A stretch of 64,000 nucleotides of DNA from Sorghum bicolor (taxonomy: Eukaryota; Streptophyta; Magnoliopsida; Poales; Poaceae). A program made the position numbers and the translations under genes. The stretch covers positions 56,234,629-56,298,628 of the forward strand of contig NC_012878.2 of NCBI RefSeq assembly GCF_000003195.3. Reading direction: 5' to 3'. Numbering within the stretch: the first letter of the stretch is position 1; each line of letters begins with the position of its first letter. Under the pieces are notes generated by a model, which did no database searches, was not told where the DNA came from, and worked only from the letters and a program-made list of their open reading frames with translations. Positions 12,015 to 21,410 of the stretch are shown one piece after another.

Positions 12015-13484
12015 GGCGCTGGGTGGGTAGTCTGGCTCGCTCACTTGGCTCCCGTCTCCCCTCCGTTCCGTGCCTCGTCCCGTCTCGTCCGTCACTTCGT
12101 TCGCTTGCAGGCAGTTTGTAGGGTCGGGACTCGCCGACTCGGGTTGGTGCTTGCCGCCTGCCGGTGGCGTCGGGTCTCGCGTTTTCTCTGCGCCTCCGCG
12201 TGGGGCATCCTTGCCAGTAGGTGCACAAGTCGTTTGTCTCCGCGGGTTCAGCCCTTATCAGTTATCAGTCTCTCCGTTCTCTTATTTTAGGTTCCGGTAA
12301 CGTTTACGTTTTAGAAACATGAATATTTTCGTTTTCACATTATAAAATAATATCTTAAGCTAAGTCATGAGCGACTTTATAAATGTGGTCAGCTATAATA
12401 ACAAGAATAAAAAAAATATAGTTACAAAATCTAGGAGGGGGGTCACTCCATATCATGGATTTGATCTTGTTCACAATCCAACTTGAAACTAGCAAAATCA
12501 TGAGCACGAGTACTACAAGAACAAGAATGAAATTGCAGTTCTCCTTTCTAATTTCCCCAGCCTGATTCGTTTAAAAATTACAGTTTTTTTACTACACAGT
12601 AGAACTCTAGACATTCAGCACACCTTTAGAATGCAAGATTCTTTTTCCTATTTTGTATATTTTTCATGTGAAAATGAAGTGATGTCTATAAACTTCATGT
12701 AAGTTTTTATGAAATTCCTATGTTTCAAAGTAACCTTTAAATTATTCGTTTCTTGCTGAACTCCATGATCATTATGATCTTGGGTGATAATATCTTCTAC
12801 CCCGTTTGGATGTAGAGATATTGGAGTTTGGAATTGAGAATTGGAATCATCTTTTCTGAATTTTGCTGTTTGGGTGTCCATGGAATTGAGGTTTAGAATT
12901 GCAACCTCCCATACCTTTGGTATTGGACTACAAATATAAGTGGTCTCTCCCTTAAAGAGAGATAAGGCTCTATATTGGTATTGGGTGAAATTGGGCCTCA
13001 CCTCGCATGTTTGGCTCCCTTTCAACGTGTACTCTCGATCCTCGGTGCCTCCCTCACAAGTTGCCACAGCCATTGCCTCCGTCGGCCGCCGATCACCTCC
13101 CCCACTGACACCGGTTCCCAACCCGATGCTGACCTGGCCAATAAATTGTTGGAGAGAAATGGATTACAAGGACCAAAGTTTTTTTTATTTCAACGCTACC
13201 TTGCACCTCTAATGATATTCTATCCACCTTATCAACCCCCTCTAGACAAACCTCATCTCGTAACCAATTCACATTTGTTTTAGCGAAGATTTGAGGTGCT
13301 TAAAATCTATAGGCATGCTTTCCTTTTGGAAAACTAATCGGTTACAACCTTTTTATAACATTACGTGAGTAGATAAGCAGGGATCAAACCCTTGATTCTA
13401 AAAATTTACTAAACACTGGTTTGAGGTTTTTGCACCTTCTCTATATGACAGTGATTCAATAATAACAGGTGTTCTCTCTCTTAA
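12015..13484. other. Intergenic spacer upstream of the DUF212 gene
   Basis: The first 280 bp are GC-rich and should hold the minus-strand promoter of the DUF212 gene. From about 12300 the DNA is AT-rich. A stretch at about 12800-13100 (CCCGTTTGGATG onward) looks like a decayed MITE or retroelement, but I found no matching second end. No gene is supported. Confidence 0.5.
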
Positions 13485-13967
13485 GGCATGTACAACAAGG
13501 ATTGTATCCATTATTCGACTGACACATTAGCCTCGTTGATCAGATTGAGGAGTGAAGCATGACACTCATTCCATCGATTGGCTAAACAAGCCAAGATTTC
13601 TTTTCCCCACGTACCAAGCCTCAACAAGTTATTCTATTCTTGCCTATTGAATAGAAAATATTCCATCCGTTCCAAATTATAAGATGTTTTAGCTTTTCTA
13701 GATACGTTGCATTTGCTATGTATAGATATACACTATGCTAGATATATAGTACAAGCAATGTATTTAGAAAAGTTAAAACATCTTATAATTTGAGATGGTT
13801 TAGTAGTATTCAAAGTATAGAAAGAGATCATTTGTTATATAACGATTGGCTCTATCTATTGATGACTTAACTTGATTTGTAGATAAAGTCACAAAAAAAC
13901 TTGATTTATAGATAAGTTTAATTGAGCTTGCTCGTAACTCCTAAGGATTGTTGTTCTCTCCTTCGCC
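13485..13967. mobile_element. Tourist-like MITE, interrupted by a Stowaway MITE
   Basis: Left end GGCATGTACAACAAGGATTG pairs imperfectly with the right end (other strand GGCGAAGGAGAGAACAACAA). TAA flanks both sides (13482-13484 and 13968-13970). The 483-bp element contains a 143-bp Stowaway at 13661-13803, so this is the older insertion. Confidence 0.6.
13661..13803. mobile_element. Stowaway MITE nested in a Tourist-like MITE
   Basis: The ends are TTCCATCCGTTCCAAATTAT and, on the other strand, CTAAACCATCTCAAATTAT, continuing as an inverted repeat through AAGATGTTTTAGCTTTTCTA. TA lies on both flanks. This matches the grass Stowaway consensus CTCCCTCCGTTCCAAATTATAAG. Confidence 0.8.
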
Positions 13968-14060
13968 TAATAAAGAGTAGATTAAGGTCTTATTTGGTTT
14001 CCAACATTAAACTTTAGTCTCTATCACATCGAGTGTTTGGACACATGTATGAAGTATTGA

Positions 14061-14304
14061 GGCTTTGTTTAGATACACCCAAAAACTAAAAACTTTACAA
14101 GATTTCCCATCACATCGAATTTTGCGGCACATGCATAAAACATTAAATATAGATAAAAAAGTTAACTAATTGCACAGTTTATCTGTAAATTACGAGACGA
14201 ATCTTTTAAACCTAGTTGCTCCATGATTAGATAATGTTTGTCAAATAAAAACGAAAGTGCTACAGTGTCAAAATCCAAAAAAAAATTTGGATCTAAACAA
14301 GGCC
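14061..14304. mobile_element. MITE with GGCCTTGTTTAG-type ends, copy 1
   Basis: Left end GGCTTTGTTTAGAT and right end ATCTAAACAAGGCC are inverted repeats, with TGA on both flanks. The internal sequence (CACATCGAATTTTGCGGCACATG, ATTACGAGACGAATCTTTT, AACGAAAGTGCTACAGT) is shared with three other copies in this window. This family is very common in Andropogoneae. Confidence 0.8.
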
Positions 14305-14312
14305 TGAATATT

Positions 14313-14593
14313 GATATAGTTACAAATAGGCTGATAGCACAGGATTGACACGCGGGACGTACGAATGGGATATCCACCTGCCTCATAAGCTGCCTAGCCC
14401 ATTGCCGACATTGGTATCGAATGTTTAAACACATATATAAAATATTAAATATAGATATAGTTACAAATAGGCTAGTAGCATAGGATTGCCATGTGGGATG
14501 TATGAATGGGATGTCCACCTGCCCCGGAAGCTGGCCCATTGCCGACACTGGCAGGATTCCATCGTTGCTTTTCCTTAAAGAGACGCACGTTTT
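14313..14593. repeat. 141-bp direct duplication, two copies
   Basis: The segment starting GATATAGTTACAAATAGGCT at about 14313 recurs at 14454, with matching GGATTGxCAxGxGGGAxGTAxGAATGGGATxTCCACCTGCC and CCATTGCCGACA blocks. Copies differ by several substitutions and a small indel, so the duplication is not recent. No function is apparent. Confidence 0.75.
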
Positions 14594-15113
14594 CTGTTTT
14601 TCCCGAATCGCAATACACGGTACTATACTTGACACTAGCTGCCTCCATCCAAAAGAATAGCACGAAAGCGACAATATATTATACATAAAATATACTTTCG
14701 AATAGCACCAAAGCACGTCTGAATTGATCAGGGACCTCCAGTGACAACGTGACATCGACTCTGACAACAAACTTATTATCTCGTACACCGTTAACTTAAT
14801 CGAGCAGGCATCCATGTTCTGCAGCTCTGGGTGCGCAGTTCACCTACAACAACTGAAATGCTACGTAGCGTAGACACAACCACAACAGCGAGCAGTACAC
14901 ATTCTGCAACTCTGGGTTCGCAGCTTACATAGAACATAACAACAGAAATGCTAGTATAGCTGTAGACACAACACCACAACAGTCAACAGCACACGTTTTT
15001 ATTCCGACGAAGACGAAGATCCTCTACTTCTAGGCTGAATCAACGGTCTAGAAGCAGAGCCACAACCATTCTTATTCCCAAGAGGCGAGAGCACTCTGGA
15101 CTTCCAGGCCAAA

Positions 15114-18100
15114 TCACTTGGTCGCAATGAACAGGCCCCACCTCTGCTCACCGGCAGAGCTCCGTTTCAGCTTCGCGTTCCAGCCGTTCACAATGTCGTC
15201 GTAGTCCTCCTGACAACAGATGGAAATGGAATGGTAGAAATCAGAGGCGCCCAGAAGAAGAATAGGCACAGCACAGATCAGGGAAGCCATGAATCAATAA
15301 GCTCAATGCGTCACCTGGGTGAAGTCTGCCAGGAAAGCCTCTTTGTTCTTTTCAACTTCACCTAGCTCCCTCCGTAGAACATTCAGGAACTGAAAAAATA
15401 GCACATGGAAATGGGTAAAATATTGTTGGCATAGTTGGCTCCTAAAAAAATTGATGACATATAGTGCTAAAACACAAGGTTGAGGTCATTTATCAAGTTT
15501 TCTCTCAACTTAAAAGAATAAATATATTCTGCCCCTTCTATTCATTTTTTCAACTTCTACAAGTATTACACACAAGAAACAGGTAATGAACTGCTCAACA
15601 ACAAGAGAGCTTTGAGGGATGGAGATAACCTGCTCAGTGCGATCTTCTGCAATGACATCATGAAAACCAGCATCCTTGAGCATCTGGGTTGTCATATAAC
15701 CAGTTGTTAGACGAGCTCACCCTTCTGATCGAAATATTCCAGTGCAACTATAGACAGTAATACGTGGCTGTAACAGTAGAAACAAACCTGTCCATAAGCC
15801 TTCACATCGTGGAGGTCATAACCTCTCTGCTTAATGTATGCAGCAAATTCTTCTGATGGTTTTCCAGGATTCTTACAGTAGTCACTGATTAGGACTTTGC
15901 CACCGGGTTTTAGCCATTTGAAGAAGCTTCTGAACAGAGCAGGCTTGTCCTATAAACCAAAGCAGAACATGTCAGGAATATGGATTTTGATGCTGACTTT
16001 AATATTCAGATGTCATCAACAATCTAAAGGAAGACATCTCGAATATTTTTTCCTTGAAACCAACTTCGAGTACATTTATCAATTTGGTACATATATACAA
16101 GAATTAATAGGAGTGGCACAGCTTAAGTTCTTTTCATCTGAAGACGCAGTCCTAAAATTCCATGAAATAACTGTGGAAATAAGTAGTAATACTTACATGG
16201 AACAACATTGAATTATAGAAAATGAAACATACTTGTATGTGAAGGATAGTGTCACGGCTGTAGATGACGTCAAAACTATCTTCTGGGTAATCCTTTGTGG
16301 TGCAATCAGCAACTTCAAATTCAACAGAGCACTTGCGTCCAATGGCACGTTCAATTGCAAATGAAACCATGTTAACCGAAAGATCAATTCCAAGCACATG
16401 GACATCATAGTTTTCAGCCATGTAAAAGTCGCCGCCTCCAATTCCACATCCAACATCAAGTACTTTCTTGCCAGGTTTAAGATCCAGCATGCCCACAAAT
16501 TCCTTTGTAGTCTCTGTTCATGAAACAGGTATATTGTTGATTTTTGTATATCGTAAATAATTGGCGAGTTAACAGTAAGCCAAGGCGATTTGTGGGCTCA
16601 CCGATTCCACCAGTGCTCACATAACCTTCACCAAAGACACGCTCATAACGTAAGATTCCACTTGTTTTGTATTGCACGTTGTCCAGGAACCTTTGAAAAT
16701 CTCTGTCTTCTGTTGATTTTACCTTTTCCAATAACCAACATATCTGTTGATATTATGTACTTATGTCAGTCAGTAATTCCAATTTCGCCACAACAACACA
16801 AGAGTTAACAAGTGCATTCAAGAATAGCAATGTACCTGGTTTTGATTCTTCTTATTTTTGACATAAGCCCCAATACATTTACAAGTCACTAGAGAAAGTT
16901 CAAAAGAACCTCCATCTTGATCAAATGAATGGCCTTCTTTAAATACCTGTGTACAAAAAAGTGTTAGCTACTGGAAAACAATGATGGAGTATGGTTTATT
17001 AGTGACCAACTGATTGTATATATATGAAAGATAAAACCCAGTTCTCTTGTACCTTAGTATAAAACCTTGGTTCTCGATAATGTGTTGGGTTCACCTTCCT
17101 TTTGGAATCTCCAGATTGGTGAAAACATGATTCTCTAAAGAAAATATGGCCTCCGACCTTTAACCATTTTACCATTTTCCCCACAAGCTTTTCAACCTAT
17201 AATATGAGATAACAGTTAAAAACTTAAAGTAAAGAAAAATGGGGGTTTTGAGTATATTTTTCAAAATAAAAAAATGTTTAGACCTTTTGAGTATTAATGT
17301 TATTATTTATTGAAGTGAGATCAGATGAAGGATGGAAGAAATTACTGCATATTAATATTTTATAACTCTTCTAAAAGGAGAAAGTGATCTTAGGGCATCA
17401 TTATTCATAACTCATAAGTATTTCCGTTTCTTACCTCCTCATCTGAAAGGTACATTAATAGCCAGTTTGAAAATATCAGATCAACAGAGTTATCTTCAAT
17501 CTTCAATTCGGGAGATGTTACATCAGCACACTTGAAGGTTATGTTCTTGTGATGCCCATTTATGCTTTGATTCTACAAGAAGAGAATCAAGTGAAAACTT
17601 ATGTAACTAGGCACACAAGTATTTCCAGATGAATGAGAATTCAAAGGTAGAAAATCCACCTTCTTAATCACACTTTCAATAAAATCTAGTGCTAGAACAT
17701 GCCCAGCTTCTTTTGCCAGATCTCCAGTAAAGCGTCCTATTCCAGCACCAAGTTCTAGAACTGATTTCCCTTTGTAAGAGGGAAGCAAAGACAGGATCTG
17801 CAGATCAATAGTGAAATTAGCCCTCTGAGGAAAATAATACTGCGTAGTGTTTTTTTTTAACAAAAAAGGAAGAGCAAGAAGCCATTTCTTACTTAAACCA
17901 TGTTTCGTGAAAAAAAATGTTCAGTAACAATTTGATTATTTATTGATTATGATAATATGTGGTTGTAGCAAAAGCAAGGTATCATGTAAGTGACCACTTG
18001 GAGGCTAAGTGACTTGGAAATCATAATAGCTACTAGTAACAAAATAATGGGGCAGTTTGAGCGTGAGAGGACCACAGGTAGGGAAGGTGGACAAGCTAGA

Positions 18101-19231
18101 TATTTTACAACACAGAGATGCAGTAGTAGGGCCCTTGCTTTCACTAGTTTCAGTTATAATACTATGACCTCATAAGCCTCCAAGTCAATTGTACCGAATC
18201 ATGATTATTTATACCAGCAAGCAACAAGGCACGGGTATTATCGTTTCAATTTAGTGTCCGTCTCTGTCGGACTCATATTAGAAAGCACGTTGCCATCGTC
18301 AAGCCACCATCACCAAGCACCTGTGCTAAAAGGTTTTTGTTAGCGGTTCGTTTGGCTTTGACGCGGGCAAGTACCAAGCACCGTTCTAGTGCAATTGGCT
18401 AGGTGTCTAGTCTTGAGGAAGTTCAGAATTGGAGCAGTGATCTGCTGGTCTCAGGACATATTATAATTGGAATGGAGAGCATATAAACACTCAAAAAGAA
18501 GTGTCAGCATCAGTGTCTCTGCCTCAGCTGTCAGCTCCTAGTGCTTTATTCATTTTTTTTTTCACGTTTTCATTGATCAATATATCTCTGATGTGACTGT
18601 ACTGGGAAAAAAATTACTGTCCAATTATGTACGTTTAGAGGAGTTGCTGTCAACTCTTTTTCAGGGGGGTGAAAAGAGACCGTGCCATGCCATTACAGCA
18701 CGGACCAATCATTTTTCTGCATCCAAGATATGGCAAGATTCCGGTATGGTCAGAACATACAGAACCCACAAAAAAGTTAATCAATCATTCAGGAGGCAGC
18801 AACAGAAACGATTGAGTGATAGTACGAAGAAACGAAGGGCGAGAGGAAGGAGGAGGAGGATGTTTTCATGTAGCAGCACCTCGGGTCGCTCCTCCTTGTC
18901 GAGGTCGGCGGCGCGGGAGTCGAGCATCATGGACTCGACGGTGAGGTCCTTGGAGTGCTCCTCCCAGTAGCTCTTCTGCACCTTGCGCTCCACCTCACCG
19001 ATCCCTGCATGCACGACGCAAGCCGCCGCCGCCGTCAGCACCACCCAAAATGAACCCAAAACCCCACCCCGTCCGCCCACCACCTGTTCGACCCGGCACT
19101 ACATACGGCGAGAAACAGTGAGCAGATCAGCCGCGCGCGATCCGCGGGCCGCCCGTCAACTTACCATCCGCAACGTCCACCACGGGGACGCCATTCGCCA
19201 CGGCTACCACAGGGACGCCGACGGTGTTCAT
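15114..19231 (-). CDS. PEAMT: Phosphoethanolamine N-methyltransferase, 12 exons, 510 aa
   Basis: The enzyme uses S-adenosylmethionine to methylate phosphoethanolamine three times to phosphocholine, the entry to choline, phosphatidylcholine and glycine betaine in plants; it is cytosolic. Exons: 19231-19165, 19004-18880, 17797-17660, 17572-17435, 17196-17053, 16946-16836, 16743-16602, 16513-16233, 15949-15788, 15683-15630, 15389-15315, 15209-15114. They join in frame (1533 nt). Two methyltransferase domains are present. The first has SAM motif [12 protein letters not shown] (about residue 77) and the second [11 protein letters not shown] (about 306), with the conserved [11 protein letters not shown] and [10 protein letters not shown] further on. 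The C-terminus [21 protein letters not shown] block (here [19 protein letters not shown]) is typical. The short first exon ([14 protein letters not shown]) varies in the family. Intron 2 is about 1.1 kb. A TATA box and a 25-codon upstream ORF precede it. Confidence 0.96.
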
Positions 19232-19408
19232 CTCGACTCCTCTTCCTTTCGGGCGTACGGACGGTGGTGGTGGTGGTGGTGGTGTGGTGGGTTTTATTTC
19301 TGTTGTGTTTGTTCTCTTTCGTTTTCTACGGCGTTAGAAAAAGCTGCAATAACGCGAGGAAGAGCCGGATCGGGGGGGTTTCGGTTGCGCTGGGTGGCGT
19401 GCGTGCGT

Positions 19409-19486
19409 TCAGGCGCCCTCGACGGCGACGCGGGAGCGGGAGAAGCCGCGGGAGCGGCAGTTGTGGGCGAGGCCCCGCTGCTGCAT
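19409..19486 (-). CDS. Upstream ORF (25 aa) in the PEAMT leader
   Basis: ATG at 19486-19484 opens 25 codons ending in TGA at 19411-19409, about 178 nt before the main ATG and about 160 nt after the likely transcription start. The peptide ends HNCRSRGFSRSRVAVEGA, rich in Arg and Ser. Arabidopsis NMT1/XIPOTL1 carries a phylogenetically conserved uORF that represses translation when phosphocholine is abundant. Position and size fit that element, but I have not aligned the peptides. The start context is weak (T at -3). A leader intron cannot be excluded. Confidence 0.6.
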   Translation of the reverse strand: MQQRGLAHNCRSRGFSRSRVAVEGA

Positions 19487-19673
19487 CAACCAGACCACCA
19501 CCAGCGCCCGACCAGCGCGCGCGCGCGGCGGCGGGGGGGGACGGGAGCGGGTCCAGAGGACAGGTCCGCTCGCCGGGTGGAGGGGAGACGACGGGTTGTC
19601 GTCTCTGCGTGCGTGGTGTGATGGGTGGTGAAGGGGAAGGAGCGGCGAACGGGTCCTGCGGAGTGGGGCGGGG

Positions 19674-19680
19674 CTTTATA
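19674..19680 (-). promoter_or_regulatory. TATA box of the PEAMT gene
   Basis: TATAAAG on the minus strand, in the context GGCTATAAAGCCCCGCCC, stands in a GC-rich region 443 nt upstream of the main ATG. It would place transcription start near 19645 and give a leader of about 410 nt containing the uORF. Confidence 0.6.
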
Positions 19681-20184
19681 GCCGCGCGGCGGTGTGGAGG
19701 GGGGCTCGGCGGTGGGGAAGCGAGAATCCCCGTGGAGATCTGGGTGGGGCAGGCCGGGCGCGCGCCCTCGGATCGGATCGCCTGCTCCCGTTGGAACAGC
19801 CGCGCTGCGCCTGCGCGCGCTCGTGTCGCGCCGTGGCCGTCCGTCCCGTCTCAGCAGCGTCTCTCGTCGCGATTGATTGATGATTGATCTCTGCTGCGTG
19901 CCTGCGTCCCAGTGTGGTCGTGCTGCTACGTTCTATGGCTTTTCCAGTCTACTGGAGCTAGCTCGCTGATTGCACATGCATGCATGCGCTCCGCTCTGCC
20001 CAGCATGCCCCAGGACGGCAAAAAAGCATAGCATGTCGGCTTTTTTTTTCCATTCGATCAATCAAGATTCAATAGAAGAAGAAGAAAAAAGAAGAAAGTT
20101 GTGCATGTTTGCAACAATTCATTCAGTTGTATGTACCATCTGTAATGTGTTGGTATTTGGTCGGCGACACTGCTGGCGTGTTTA
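19681..20184. other. Promoter-proximal spacer upstream of PEAMT
   Basis: GC-rich DNA to about 19880, then AT-rich with TGCATGCATGCA (about 19975-19985) and an A/G-rich run near 20080. The open frames here are low-complexity Arg/Ala translations of GC-rich DNA and are not called as genes. Confidence 0.5.
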
Positions 20185-20419
20185 AGGCCTGTTTGATGCG
20201 CATCGGCTAAACTTTAACTGGCTTTATTTAGCTGTTAGGCATCCAAACATCCTAGCTAGGTTTAGTTATTCCAACTCAGCTAAAATTTAGTTAAGTATAT
20301 AAGCTAGAGCATAAAAAAATACCCATCTAAAATTTAGGTGGAAAACTTATAACTGGTTAAAGTTTTACTTTGAAATTTTAGTTAGCTAAACTTTTAGTTG
20401 AGTGTATCCAGACATGTCC
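20185..20419. mobile_element. Tourist-like MITE
   Basis: The left end AGGCCTGTTTGATG and the right end (other strand GGACATGTCTGGATACAC) are imperfect inverted repeats flanked by TTA on both sides (20182-20184, 20420-20422). Internal TTTAGTTAGCTAAA-type repeats support a foldback element. Confidence 0.65.
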
Positions 20420-20465
20420 TTAATTTGCCTTTGTTTTTTTTTTAAAAAAAATGGTTAACTCGCTT

Positions 20466-20583
20466 GCATATCACATATATATGCCATAACGGCTGAGATA
20501 ATAACATGCAAACCAGTTGGTTTGACTGTTCGCACTAGCGATCTGATTGATTGAATTGTTATGCCATATATATGTGATATGCA
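20466..20583. repeat. Inverted repeat with 25-nt arms
   Basis: The arm starting GCATATCACATATATATGCC at 20466-20490 is matched by its reverse complement at 20559-20583 with one mismatch, separated by a 68-nt loop. A-rich runs lie on both outer sides. Confidence 0.75.
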
Positions 20584-21229
20584 AAAAAAAAAAAAAAAGT
20601 TTAGGCTGGTTGCGGCGGCTACCGGTTAGTGGCCCGTGAGATGCGCTCTGTGGTGTTTGGTTCCCTTGACAAGTGCTAGAGCCTGGCTGGCAGCATGCAA
20701 CAAACCCTACCGAGCCTGGCTCTAGCTAGGGAAACGACAATACGAGCCTGGCTCGCGGTAGTACGAGTGCGCGTGTGCCGTGGCCCGTGCGAGAAAGAGT
20801 GAGCACAGCAAAAAATACAACCAAACAACCGATCGATGTGTTCATCTAGTATATAGTATACCTATGCAGTCAATGGAACGTAAGGATGTTACATACTACA
20901 GCCAGATATCCTGGTCTCCAAACCAATGGGGGCCTCAAGTGAATTGAACCAGCAAGTCAGCAACGTTTCATGTTCATGGTTTTCTGGTCCGATTTAGTTT
21001 TGTATTCAGAGAGGGGGTTGGTGCACTCATCCCATGTAACAAAATTTCAGGACGTAGTTTACGGGGGAAAAAAAAGGTTGATCATTGCAATTGGTCTAGA
21101 TATTTTTTGGTTTCTGACCCTGATAAGAGGCTATTTTATCCTACTGCTGTGCAGGGTGGATCCTTCCAAAAAAAAAAACACAGTGTTCAAAACCACGATA
21201 ATAGTAAATCTAGCGATCCGTTTAAAATT
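20584..21229. other. Intergenic spacer before LINE 1
   Basis: No gene is seen. A possible MITE-like segment at about 20650-20830 starts GTGTTTGGTTCCC and ends ACAACCAAACAACC. The remainder is AT-rich with homopolymer runs. Confidence 0.45.
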
Positions 21230-21249
21230 TTTTTTTTGACGGTCAACGG

Positions 21250-21270
21250 GGGGGAGTCGCTCCCCACCTG
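21250..21270 (-). other. Conserved stem-loop at the 3' end of LINE 1
   Basis: GGGGA GCGAC TCCCC forms a 5-bp stem with a 5-nt loop about 14 nt before the poly(A). The same structure stands at the same place in the other LINE 3' ends at 42570, 53111 and 57071. In several LINE families such a 3' hairpin is what the reverse transcriptase binds. Confidence 0.6.
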
Positions 21271-21410
21271 AAATTTGTATTACTCACGGGCCAAAATGCC
21301 TCTAAATTACTTTACATAGATCTTTTGTACAAGGTGCACCTGGACAGGCGTACACTAGGGTCACTTAGCACAGAGGAAGAAGGAAACATCGTTTAGAGTA
21401 GTGAAGACAG

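Noticed and set aside
11707..12228. 173-codon minus-strand frame over the start of the DUF212 gene
   Set aside because: Arg-rich translation of GC-rich DNA; the adjacent frame encodes the recognisable membrane protein that splices in frame to four more exons.
18983..19887. Long plus-strand frames (212 and 207 codons) opposite the PEAMT promoter
   Set aside because: Low-complexity Arg/Gly/Ala products of GC-rich promoter and leader DNA; they overlap the TATA box and first exon of PEAMT on the other strand.
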